Below are positions 52,100 through 59,536 of a stretch of DNA of 64,000 nt, in pieces (position 1 is the stretch's first letter; every line of letters begins with the position of its first letter). Under the pieces are notes generated by a model, which was not told the origin of the DNA, did not search any database, and saw only the letters and a list, made by a program, of their open reading frames with translations. A program made the position numbers and the translations under genes. Origin of the DNA: Hungatella sp. (lineage in GTDB: Bacteria > Bacillota > Clostridia > Lachnospirales > Lachnospiraceae); assembly GCA_009712635.1 (NCBI GenBank), contig WASS01000002.1:62001-126000 (forward strand), given 5' to 3'.

Positions 52100-53237
52100 A
52101 AACGTACCGGAGCCATCGGGAAGAATGGGATTAATATGGTCGCTGGCGGCCATCTATGACAGTGCTGTCATTGAATATGGTTCCATGGGACATATGCTGT
52201 ACGCCCAAAAGTGGATGAATCAGACCGGATTGATAAAATATGGGGAATTGATATCGACTCATTTATCCGAAAAGGATATTGCATTGGGAATTACAAGAAG
52301 ACTGGAAGAATGTGTAGAAGAAGTGGTAAAGCTTGGCCGTGCCAAATCGATCTTTTTGATTCCATCAAGTGTGCCGGAGATGATTGGAACCGATCTGGAA
52401 TCCATTGGTGAAGAGTTGTCGGCGACATATCCGGGCATCCCAATTATTTCATTTAAAGCAGGAAATTTTAAGGCTTCAAGAGAGCAGGGGATGGAGGAAG
52501 CCTATGAAAAACTCGTTCGTTACCTGTTAAAAAAAGACAATGAGGGAATTGATACATTAAAAAAGGATTCCTTTAATGTATTTGGAATCTCCTGTGACTG
52601 GTCACGTTTTCAGGCAGACACAGCAGAGATCTGCCGCATGATGAAGAATGGCTTTAACATGGAACCAGCCGCAATACTGGGATCATCCTGCAGTATGGAT
52701 CAGGTCTGTCAAATGACAAAGGCGAGAATTACTCTGGTTATCCGGAAAGAAGGCCTTAAAGCAGCTAAGCTTCTTTATAAACAGAACGGCATTCCCTACC
52801 TTTATCTGGCACCCTATGGATTTGACGGAACTCTCCAATGGATAAAGGAACTGGAGACTCTTCTTGGTAAAAATGCAGAACAATCTTTCCTTATAAAGGA
52901 GCAGGAAGAGGCCGCCCATGCAAAACATATCTGCCAGCTTTATACCAGGCTTCATAAAGAGCGGGCAAACATATGGATTAGGGGAGAAGATGAATTAGCC
53001 AAAGGAATCAGTACATTTGCTACGGACGAGATTGGATTTACATTTGCTGAGGGTGGGATTCATATGTCCGATGGCGTAGAGCTTAGGGACAATCCCGGAG
53101 CGTTTTCCATTGAAATCAGACGCAGCATCCTTTCTCAGAGTATTAACCCTTATGAACTTCCATTTATGGGATTTCGGGGAGCCTTAAATTTATGTGGACT
53201 GTGGCACCAATACATAACGGACAGGGAATTTCAGTGA
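52086..53237 (+). CDS. NifK/BchB-like component subunit lacking P-cluster cysteines
   Basis: The 383-residue protein aligns by eye with the NifK/BchB family (MGLIWSLAAIYDSAVIEYGSMGHMLYA; IPSSVPEMIGTDLESIGEEL). None of the three NifK cysteines is present: the first is replaced (about Arg13), the second by His36 (GSMGH versus GSxGC), the third by Ser95. In DPOR the same second position of BchB is an Asp that ligates the 4Fe-4S cluster, so His36 may do so here. It completes a DK-type heterotetramer with the previous gene. Confidence 0.82.
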   Translation: MPLYKNVPEPSGRMGLIWSLAAIYDSAVIEYGSMGHMLYAQKWMNQTGLIKYGELISTHLSEKDIALGITRRLEECVEEVVKLGRAKSIFLIPSSVPEMIGTDLESIGEELSATYPGIPIISFKAGNFKASREQGMEEAYEKLVRYLLKKDNEGIDTLKKDSFNVFGISCDWSRFQADTAEICRMMKNGFNMEPAAILGSSCSMDQVCQMTKARITLVIRKEGLKAAKLLYKQNGIPYLYLAPYGFDGTLQWIKELETLLGKNAEQSFLIKEQEEAAHAKHICQLYTRLHKERANIWIRGEDELAKGISTFATDEIGFTFAEGGIHMSDGVELRDNPGAFSIEIRRSILSQSINPYELPFMGFRGALNLCGLWHQYITDREFQ

Positions 53238-53322
53238 TTTACAGAAAAATATTCCATTATCCTACTTTTTATAGTACATTTAAGATTATTAGTAAGTTTA
53301 AATTTTTAATGTGATACTATAA

Positions 53323-53467
53323 AAGGAAGGAGCCGGCAAGAGGGGGGATCCTGCCGGCTAAAGTATGAAAAAAAGTATATTCTAAAAGGTTACTGGCCTC
53401 TTTACATTTACTACTATACTGGGAAATTGTGATAGGAGTTTGTTGTAACTGTGAAGAGTTTGTGAAA
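53323..53467. repeat. Intergenic repeat copy 1 (hairpin-bearing, about 145 bases)
   Basis: AAGGAGCCGGCAAGA...GATCCTGCCGGCTAAAGTATGAAAAA, then TTACTGGCCTCTTT and GTGAAGAGTTTGTGAAA, closely match copy 2 at 55,687. The 5' part folds as GCCGGCA.../...TGCCGGC. The last part overlaps the region just upstream of the decayed GNAT gene. It may be a small RNA or a dispersed element. Confidence 0.6.
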
Positions 53468-53491
53468 TACAGGGGAGGATTTGTGAGAGCA

Positions 53492-53698
53492 ATGGAGATT
53501 TTAACGGAACGTCTGAGTTTAAAAGAATATGATAATAGTTGTGCTTTGGTTATTTCAGATAATAAAGCATCATGCAGAGTCATGGAAAAATGTGGTTTTA
53601 AATGTGAAGGTATTCTAAGGCACTTTAATAAGCACGATGATAATTACCGTGATGTTAATTATTACGGTATCATATCCTCGGATATTAAATCTTTCTGA
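53492..53698 (+). pseudogene. Internally deleted GNAT acetyltransferase
   Basis: The ATG at 53492 follows AGGGGAGGATTTG. The first 14 residues (MEILTERLSLKEYD) are a typical RimJ/GNAT N-terminus and the rest (ALVISDNKASCRVMEKCGFKCEGILR, YRDVNYYGI) is the typical C-terminus. About 90 residues between them, including most of the acetyl-CoA fold, are gone, so the protein (68 residues) should be inactive. Confidence 0.75.
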
Positions 53699-53773
53699 TG
53701 ACATAATAAATAGGTGACAGACTGTTGTCCTGTTATATGTAGTATAATTGTAAAAAAGGAGGTATAACTGAAA

Positions 53774-54163
53774 ATGAAATTAGACGGATTTGGCATTTTT
53801 GTAGAGGATATGTCAGTAATGGTACGGTTTTATCGTGATGTACTGGGATTTGATATAAAGGAAGACGAAAACACAACAAACGTTTACCTGGAGAAAGACG
53901 GTACCTTGTTTTTGCTATATCGGAGAAGTGATTTTGAGAAGATGACAAACAGGGGATTTCATTATGCTAAGGCGATCAATGGGCATTATGAAATAGCGTT
54001 AAGCGTGGAGAATTATGATGCCGTAGATTTGGCATTTCGGGATGTTGTTTCTAAGGGAGCAACTCCGGTTATGGAACCTAACACAGAGCCCTGGGGACAG
54101 CGTACCTGCTATATTGCAGATCCGGAAGGTAATTTGATCGAGATTGGTTCATTTAATCAATAA
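53774..54163 (+). CDS. VOC-family (glyoxalase/bleomycin-resistance-like) protein
   Basis: AAAAAGGAGGTATAAC precedes the ATG. The 129-residue protein has the two beta-alpha-beta-beta-beta units of the VOC fold: FGIFVEDMSVMVRFYRDVLGFDI, NVYLEKDGTLFLLYRR and EIALSVENYDAVDLAFRDVVSKGATPV, CYIADPEGNLIEIGSF. The final Glu is a normal metal ligand position. Substrate cannot be told from sequence. It is monocistronic with a strong terminator. Confidence 0.85.
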   Translation: MKLDGFGIFVEDMSVMVRFYRDVLGFDIKEDENTTNVYLEKDGTLFLLYRRSDFEKMTNRGFHYAKAINGHYEIALSVENYDAVDLAFRDVVSKGATPVMEPNTEPWGQRTCYIADPEGNLIEIGSFNQ

Positions 54164-54173
54164 ATACAAGCAG

Positions 54174-54216
54174 GAAGGCTGTTAACGACCATAACCAGCG
54201 TTAGCAGCCTTCTTTT
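54174..54216 (+). terminator. Terminator of the VOC gene
   Basis: GAAGGCTGTTAACG and CGTTAGCAGCCTTC form a 14-position stem with one G-U pair, followed by TTTTC. It may serve both directions, since the next gene converges on it. Confidence 0.82.
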
Positions 54217-54249
54217 CTATCATTTAACATTTGATTTCAAATGGCAAGC

Positions 54250-54858
54250 TTAGTCCTTCGAAGGAAAAAGCTTATCGTGATAATATGCATTGGCCTGATA
54301 AATCGCACCCAAAGGATTATGGCACAATACTCGGTCTTTGACTGCAAATACGGTGACAGGAGCTTCGGAATATTTTATAAACAGAGAATCGTGTCCCACA
54401 CAAAGACCAAGCACGATGTTTAAATCCGTTTTTGCCTCATTGAGAAAATGAGCCTGCGCAATTGGATTACACATAGCCACCGGATTATCATGAATTCCAA
54501 TTAGCTCCCTGGAGAGATGACCGGTTTTACATAATATGGATTCCACCTGAAAACCATTGCTTACAAGCACCTTACGCAATATTTCTGCTTCATCTGTAAG
54601 TCCAATACAAAATGCCAGCCCCAGATTTTTGTATTCACATTCTCTGGCAAAGTCCATGGTTTCTTCCAATCTGGTTTTACTACCATACCTGTCACTAACC
54701 ACGATTGCAGAAGCTCTGGAGATCTTTAAATTCTCTTCATCCTGATACATAGATGACAGATTCTCCATATCATTTGAGAGACTTGGGCAGCCTTTGGGAG
54801 CATTTGAAAAATCACCTGAACTGCAGGAATGAATTTTACAGGAAGCACAAAAATACAT
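54250..54858 (-). CDS. DUF1847 family Cys-rich protein
   Basis: The ATG at 54858 (minus) was taken; a GTG nine bases earlier is possible. The 202-residue protein starts MYFCASCKIHSCSSGD, with a CxxC...C cluster, and has CPSLS, LGLAFCIGLTDEAEILRKVL, AMCNPIAQAHFLNE, NIVLGLCVGHDSLFIKYSEAPVT and RVLCHNPLGAIY, the DUF1847 pattern. Many ordered cysteines suggest metal binding. Function of the family is unknown. Confidence 0.85.
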   Translation of the reverse strand: MYFCASCKIHSCSSGDFSNAPKGCPSLSNDMENLSSMYQDEENLKISRASAIVVSDRYGSKTRLEETMDFARECEYKNLGLAFCIGLTDEAEILRKVLVSNGFQVESILCKTGHLSRELIGIHDNPVAMCNPIAQAHFLNEAKTDLNIVLGLCVGHDSLFIKYSEAPVTVFAVKDRVLCHNPLGAIYQANAYYHDKLFPSKD

Positions 54859-54886
54859 AATATTCACTTCTTTCTTTTCGCATTTT

Positions 54887-55576
54887 TTATTTTAGTAATT
54901 TTAATGTGTTTAATATTTCCTGGGCTTTACCCTGGGTATCTGGTATATATAATGAGAAAACAAATATTGTTTTATTTCCTCGGATACAAGCATAATAATC
55001 CAAATTAATTGCATCCTTGTAGATATATCTGGTTTTTATTGCTGCAAATTCCCCCAGCTGAGTGTTGGTACGATCAATGAAAGTCACTTTATCCTTTAAT
55101 GCATTAACAAAACCCAATTCAAATGCATTGGCATATACTTGAGGATCAAGATATTCGGGAATTGTTTCATTGTCAAATGAAATTAACATATTGTCATTGG
55201 TTATATCGAATGTTTGAGAATTACCATCAAAAGCAGTTGTGGTCACATCTGTGGGAATCTCAAGAGAATACCCAAATTCTGTATTTTTATATGTATTGGA
55301 AGTCTTTTTATTGTCGGCATTTGTATCAAGCCATTTTCCGGAAGCGTCAAAGGTATAATTTACACCATTAATATTTTGTGTGGTGTTTGCTAACATTACA
55401 CCATTATCATCAAAATAATACCAGTTACCCTGATCCTCAATCCACTGGCTGACAGCTGGTATACCGTTCTGATCGTATCTCCACTGACCATTATCCTGCT
55501 GTATCCAGCCGGCAAACGTTTGAATGGTGAAAAGAGATGACAGACATGCTGTTAATAATAGAATTTTTACTTTCAT
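54887..55576 (-). CDS. Secreted cell-wall-binding protein
   Basis: AGGGGGATCATAT precedes the start on the minus strand. The 229-residue protein has a signal peptide (VKILLLTACLSSLFTIQTFAG). About 60 residues of choline-binding-type repeats follow (GWIQQDNGQWRYDQNGIPAVSQW, GNWYYFDDNGVMLAN), then a C-terminal alpha/beta domain (FGYSLEIPTDVT...) like those in surface lipoproteins of Lachnospiraceae. It is probably anchored noncovalently to the wall. Function unknown. Confidence 0.8.
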   Translation of the reverse strand: MKVKILLLTACLSSLFTIQTFAGWIQQDNGQWRYDQNGIPAVSQWIEDQGNWYYFDDNGVMLANTTQNINGVNYTFDASGKWLDTNADNKKTSNTYKNTEFGYSLEIPTDVTTTAFDGNSQTFDITNDNMLISFDNETIPEYLDPQVYANAFELGFVNALKDKVTFIDRTNTQLGEFAAIKTRYIYKDAINLDYYACIRGNKTIFVFSLYIPDTQGKAQEILNTLKLLK

Positions 55577-55686
55577 ATGATCCCCCTATTGTAACTGTTT
55601 TTATTTATTATATAGGAAAAAGGTACAGATTACAATCAGATGTGTCGCGCTGCCTAGGTTAACAGACAGGCTTAATAAGCCCCGAA

Positions 55687-55835
55687 AAAGGGAGGAGCCG
55701 GTAAGATTGGCGGGATCCTACCGGCTGAAGTATGAAAAAGTATTTATATGAAAGGGTTATTAGCCTCTTTGTAATTATTAATATACCGGAAAAATGTGAC
55801 CAGATCATGATGCTTCTGTGAAGAGTTTGTGAAAG
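55687..55835. repeat. Intergenic repeat copy 2 (about 149 bases)
   Basis: Matches copy 1 over its length: GGAGGAGCCGGTAAGA, GATCCTACCGGCTGAAGTATG, TTATTAGCCTCTTTG, and CTGTGAAGAGTTTGTGAAA. The hairpin arms GCCGGTA/TACCGGC keep pairing although the bases differ from copy 1 (GGCA/TGCC): a compensatory change, which points to an RNA structure. A short open frame starting MKKYLYERV is not kept in copy 1. The rest of the 340-base gap holds the LarE promoter. Confidence 0.62.
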
Positions 55836-55848
55836 TGAGTTGTTAGAA

Positions 55849-55877
55849 TTGACACTTCTCCTACTGATTGTTATAAT
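55849..55877 (+). promoter_or_regulatory. Consensus sigma-A promoter of the LarE gene
   Basis: TTGACA (55849-55854), 17 bases, then TATAAT (55872-55877): a perfect consensus promoter about 42 bases before the ATG. Confidence 0.85.
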
Positions 55878-55918
55878 TCCTATAAACATATTAATGAAGT
55901 GTGGTAAAAGGAGATTAT

Positions 55919-56731
55919 ATGAATATACAAGAGAAAGACCGGAAATTGAGGACTTATATTTCAGAATTGGAAAGTCTGGCAGTTGCTTTTTCTTCAGGGG
56001 TGGATTCAACATTTTTATTAAAAACGGCACATGAAGTTCTTGGAGACCGGGTGATTGCAGTGACAGCCAAATCCTGCTCCTTTCCGGAACGGGAGCTGAA
56101 TGAGGCAATTCAGTTTTGTGAGAGAGAAGGAATCCGGCATTTTATTGTTGACAGTGAAGAACTGGATATAGAAGGTTTTAGCAGCAATCCAAAAAACAGA
56201 TGCTATTTATGCAAGCATGAGTTGTTTGAAAAAGTGGCAGAAGTTGCGGCAGAGCATGGAATAAAGCAGATAGCGGAAGGCTCTAATCTGGATGATAACG
56301 GCGATTACCGCCCCGGGCTCATTGCAGTTGCAGAGCTGGGGGTCCACAGCCCCCTTCGCTATGCGGAGCTGAATAAGGAGGAAATAAGGGAGTTATCCAG
56401 GGAACTGGGATTAAGTACATGGAATAAGCAATCCTTCGCCTGCCTGTCCAGCCGGTTTGTGTATGGGGAGACTATCTCCAAAGATAAGCTCTCTATGGTT
56501 GACAAAGCGGAACAGCTTTTACTGGACTTAGGGTTTTCCCAGGTGAGAGTTCGTATCCATGGTACAATAGCCAGGATTGAAGTGCTCCCGGATCAGATTG
56601 CCCAGCTTATTACAGAGCCTAAAAAAAGTGTGATAACGGCAGAGTTTCATCGGATTGGATTTACTTATGTGACACTGGATTTAGATGGTTACCGCATGGG
56701 GAGCATGAACTTAACGTTGAATAAAGAATAA
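55919..56731 (+). CDS. larE: LarE-family ATP-dependent sulfur transferase
   Basis: The ATG at 55919 follows AAAAGGAGATTAT. The 270-residue protein has the PP-loop AVAFSSGVDSTFLL (22-34), AVTAKSCSFPERELNEA, NRCYLCKHELF (Cys95, Cys98), GSNLDDNGDYRPG, and KQSFACLSSRF (Cys175, the sulfur-donor position of LarE). Three cysteines mark the variant thought to use an iron-sulfur cluster rather than sacrificing its own Cys. LarE makes part of the nickel-pincer cofactor of lactate racemase; larB/larC are not in the window, so the partner set must lie elsewhere. Confidence 0.88.
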   Translation: MNIQEKDRKLRTYISELESLAVAFSSGVDSTFLLKTAHEVLGDRVIAVTAKSCSFPERELNEAIQFCEREGIRHFIVDSEELDIEGFSSNPKNRCYLCKHELFEKVAEVAAEHGIKQIAEGSNLDDNGDYRPGLIAVAELGVHSPLRYAELNKEEIRELSRELGLSTWNKQSFACLSSRFVYGETISKDKLSMVDKAEQLLLDLGFSQVRVRIHGTIARIEVLPDQIAQLITEPKKSVITAEFHRIGFTYVTLDLDGYRMGSMNLTLNKE

Positions 56732-56738
56732 ATATAAG

Positions 56739-56784
56739 GAGAATCTACAGGAGAAAAATATCTTTCCTGAAGGTTCTCTTTTTT
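56739..56784 (+). terminator. Terminator of larE
   Basis: GAGAATCTACAGGA and TCCTGAAGGTTCTC form an imperfect stem followed by TTTTTT. Confidence 0.75.
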
Positions 56785-56809
56785 AATAACGATAAAATAA
56801 AAGAACCTG

Positions 56810-56838
56810 TTGATTTTTTTGTCCTTTTCTGTTATATT
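56810..56838 (+). promoter_or_regulatory. Promoter of the LRR-like gene
   Basis: TTGATT (56810-56815), 17 bases, TATATT (56833-56838), about 35 bases before the ATG. Confidence 0.65.
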
Positions 56839-56872
56839 GATTTGTTAAACAATCTATTGGAGAGGTACTAAA

Positions 56873-57844
56873 ATGTTTTTATATCAGACAGTAAATGACC
56901 ATGTGCGGATTTTGACATGCAGAGGGTACGGGGGAGTTGTGCGTGTTCCGGAGAAGATTGGGAATCTTCCAGTGACGGAGTTGGCGGAGTATGCATTCTC
57001 CAACAGCGAGGGAAGGAATGAAATGCTCTTTCATATCGGAGATGGCATTCAAATGTGCGATGAAGAGGGAAGTCCCGCCTCCTATGAGGAAAAGGAACTG
57101 CCACCAGAAATGACAGGCGATCTATTAGAGGACCTGTATCTGCCTCCTTCCATTAGAAAAATTGGAAATTATGCTTTTTATAATTGTTTTGAATTTCACC
57201 ATTTGGAGTGTTATAGCTCCATTGCGGATCTGGGCTCTGGTTTATTTACGGGGTGTCTTGGAATCAGAAATCTGGATCTCCATATTACAGATGGGAGCCG
57301 CTCCTGTATGCAGGGCATTGTATCGGAGCTAAGGCAGGAACTTTATGTAAATTATCATACAAAGGATATGACTGCCAGGCTGATATTTCCTGAAATGTAC
57401 GAGGAGTCGGTGGAACACACGCCAGCTCGGATTATATTCCGGGAGATGCATGGATGCGGTCATTTGTACCGATATTGCTTTGATCAGTCCGAATTCCAGT
57501 TTCATAAATATGATGCATTATTTCCCCATGTCCGTGTTCAGGAATCAGATCGCCTGACTGCAGCGCTTGCTCTTTTAAGGCTGTATACGCCTCTTAATCT
57601 TCTTCCCAGAGACCGGAAGATTTATGAGGATTATTTAAGGGAGCACCTGCAGGCAGCCGCAGAAGCGGCACAAAAGGAAAGTGAATTATTTCTCTGGCTG
57701 GCAGCTGAGTATTGCAAGGAACAGACAGATTTTGACCAGATGATCGATCTGGCATCGGAAAATAATAATACGGAGCTGCTAAGTTCTCTAATGGATTTAA
57801 GGCATTTGCGTTTCCCAGTAAAAAAACGTACATTTTCTCTTTAG
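56873..57844 (+). CDS. BspA-type leucine-rich-repeat protein linked to the VWA/MoxR pair
   Basis: GGAGAGGTACTAAA precedes the ATG. The first 130 residues are LRR_5/BspA-like (VRVPEKIGNLPVTELAEYAFSNS, LYLPPSIRKIGNYAFYNCFEFHHLECYSS, GSGLFTGCLGIRNLDLHI). The rest is helical with many aromatic residues and a C-terminal helical repeat (AAAEAAQKESELFLWLAAEYC). There is no signal peptide, so it is cytoplasmic, unlike surface BspA proteins. In Lachnospiraceae it commonly stands upstream of the two genes that follow. Function unknown. Confidence 0.75.
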   Translation: MFLYQTVNDHVRILTCRGYGGVVRVPEKIGNLPVTELAEYAFSNSEGRNEMLFHIGDGIQMCDEEGSPASYEEKELPPEMTGDLLEDLYLPPSIRKIGNYAFYNCFEFHHLECYSSIADLGSGLFTGCLGIRNLDLHITDGSRSCMQGIVSELRQELYVNYHTKDMTARLIFPEMYEESVEHTPARIIFREMHGCGHLYRYCFDQSEFQFHKYDALFPHVRVQESDRLTAALALLRLYTPLNLLPRDRKIYEDYLREHLQAAAEAAQKESELFLWLAAEYCKEQTDFDQMIDLASENNNTELLSSLMDLRHLRFPVKKRTFSL

Positions 57845-57879
57845 TATGAATTGATTTTAATATTATTATTAATATAGAA

Positions 57880-57924
57880 AGGTGTATGAAATGGGAGATT
57901 GCTCATTTCATACACCTTTTTTTA
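57880..57924 (+). terminator. Strong terminator after the LRR-like gene
   Basis: AGGTGTATGAAATG and CATTTCATACACCT are perfect 14-base arms around a 10-base loop, followed by TTTTTTT. Confidence 0.9.
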
Positions 57925-57942
57925 AATGCTTATTTATGGGTA

Positions 57943-57971
57943 TTGACATAGATTATAAATGGGTGTAGAAT
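57943..57971 (+). promoter_or_regulatory. Promoter of the VWA/MoxR operon
   Basis: TTGACA (57943-57948), 17 bases, TAGAAT (57966-57971). It implies a leader of about 220 bases. The 354-base gap holds this promoter, the preceding terminator and the inverted repeat below; no gene is seen. Confidence 0.6.
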
Positions 57972-58119
57972 TGTGAACTGTTAGTTTACTTTAATGCACT
58001 AATATGAAATAAAATCACTTTATTATTTTTATCTTTCTTTACTTTCTATTAAAAGTAAGGCCAAAACAATAGAAAAACTTGATCAATTTTGTTAGAATAA
58101 AGTTATATAAATTCGATGT

Positions 58120-58155
58120 GAGTGTTGAATTCATTTAGCAATATATATAACACTC
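58120..58155 (+). promoter_or_regulatory. Leader inverted repeat upstream of the VWA gene
   Basis: GAGTGTT (58120-58126) and AACACTC (58149-58155) are perfect arms with a 22-base AT-rich loop, inside the long leader. Its role is unknown. Confidence 0.4.
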
Positions 58156-58198
58156 AGGTTTTACAGTATTCGGATAGTATAGAAAGAAGGTAAATAGA

Positions 58199-59518
58199 AT
58201 GATTGATCCGGTGAGACAGCGTCAGCTTGATGAACTGAACGAGGTAGAACTCGGACATGAGATACTTGGCAATGCAAGAAACGAACTTTATCTAAACTTC
58301 AGATATTTGGATATTGCGTTAAGCAGTTTTGGATTTGAAGCTGATCGCTCTGGTTCTGGGCTCAGCACAGACGGCTATGTAATTTATTATCAGCCGGAGC
58401 TGTTGTTTTCCATGTATAAGGGCAGCCGTATACGAATTAACCGGGCATATCTTCATATGCTTTTTCACTGTTTATTCTGGCATCTGGGTTCAATGGGAAA
58501 CCGTGATAAGCAATACTGGGATCTGGCATGTGATATTGTGGTTGAATCAATACTGGATGGATTCTATGTAAAATCAGTTTTTCAGCACCAGTCACCGTAT
58601 CGGCGTGAAATTTATGGCCAGATAAAAAGCAGGCTGCCTGTATTCACAGCGGAAGGGATTTACCATCTTCTTGTGGAAATGAATCTGTCAGAAGAAGCCT
58701 TTCGCCGCATGCAGGCTGAATTTTATGTGGACAGCCATGATAAGTGGGAACAGGAAGAAGATCCCCGTATGAAGATCGAACGTCAGAATAAATGGCAGGA
58801 TATCAGGGATAAAATGGAAACGGAGATGGAATCCTTTGGAGAAGAGGAGGATGATTCCTCCAGACAGCTTTTGGAGCAGGTAAAGATAGAAAACCGGGAA
58901 CGCTATGATTATAAACGGTTTTTAAGAAAATTTGCTGTTTTGAAAGAAGAGGCGGAGGTTGATCCCGATTCTTATGATTCCATATTCTATACGTATGGCC
59001 TTACGCTCTATAAAAACATGCCTTTAATTGAACCTCTTGAGACGAGAGAAGTTTTTAAGATCGAAGATTTTGTAATCGTGATCGATACATCCATGTCTGT
59101 CTCAGGTGATCTGGTGCGAAGCTTTCTGGAGCAGACCTATGAGGTTCTTGGAGAATCGGAAAGTTATTTTCGTAAAATAAACATTCATATCATACAGTGT
59201 GATGAGCAGATTCGTTCCGATGCAACTATTACAAGCAGGGAAGAAATGGAAGATTATATGAAACATTTCACTCTTTCCGGATTTGGCGGAACTGATTTTC
59301 GGCCTGCCTTTGAGTATGTAAATGGTCTGCTTAATAAAGGTGCCTTTAAAAAACTCCGGGGGTTGTTGTATTTTACAGACGGCAAAGGAATCTATCCAGT
59401 AAAAATGCCTCCCTATGAAACTGCATTTGTGTTTATGGAAAATCAGTATCAGGACATATCAGTGCCAGGATGGGCAATAAAGGTAATATTGACCAGGGAA
59501 GATCTGGAAGTAAATTAA
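58199..59518 (+). CDS. VWA-like protein with DUF2201 metallopeptidase-like domain
   Basis: AAAGAAGGTAAATAG precedes the ATG. The 439-residue protein has an N-terminal DUF2201-type domain where HMLFHCLFWH stands in the place of the HExxHxxxxH zinc site, with the catalytic Glu replaced by Met. The C-terminal VWA has a complete MIDAS: IDTSMS, GGTDFRP and FTDGKG. Such proteins act with a MoxR ATPase, encoded next, as a chaperone-like pair that remodels or inserts metals into partner proteins. The client is not known. Confidence 0.87.
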   Translation: MIDPVRQRQLDELNEVELGHEILGNARNELYLNFRYLDIALSSFGFEADRSGSGLSTDGYVIYYQPELLFSMYKGSRIRINRAYLHMLFHCLFWHLGSMGNRDKQYWDLACDIVVESILDGFYVKSVFQHQSPYRREIYGQIKSRLPVFTAEGIYHLLVEMNLSEEAFRRMQAEFYVDSHDKWEQEEDPRMKIERQNKWQDIRDKMETEMESFGEEEDDSSRQLLEQVKIENRERYDYKRFLRKFAVLKEEAEVDPDSYDSIFYTYGLTLYKNMPLIEPLETREVFKIEDFVIVIDTSMSVSGDLVRSFLEQTYEVLGESESYFRKINIHIIQCDEQIRSDATITSREEMEDYMKHFTLSGFGGTDFRPAFEYVNGLLNKGAFKKLRGLLYFTDGKGIYPVKMPPYETAFVFMENQYQDISVPGWAIKVILTREDLEVN

Positions 59519-59536
59519 CAGGAGAACAACAAAATA

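Noticed and set aside
50047-53237. A true nitrogen-fixing nitrogenase
   Set aside because: No nifENB or molybdenum genes are nearby, the NifH-like protein is short, and the NifK-like subunit lacks every P-cluster cysteine.
55733-55822. Short open frame MKKYLYERV in repeat copy 2
   Set aside because: The frame breaks after six codons in copy 1, while the hairpin pairing is kept, so RNA structure explains the repeat better.
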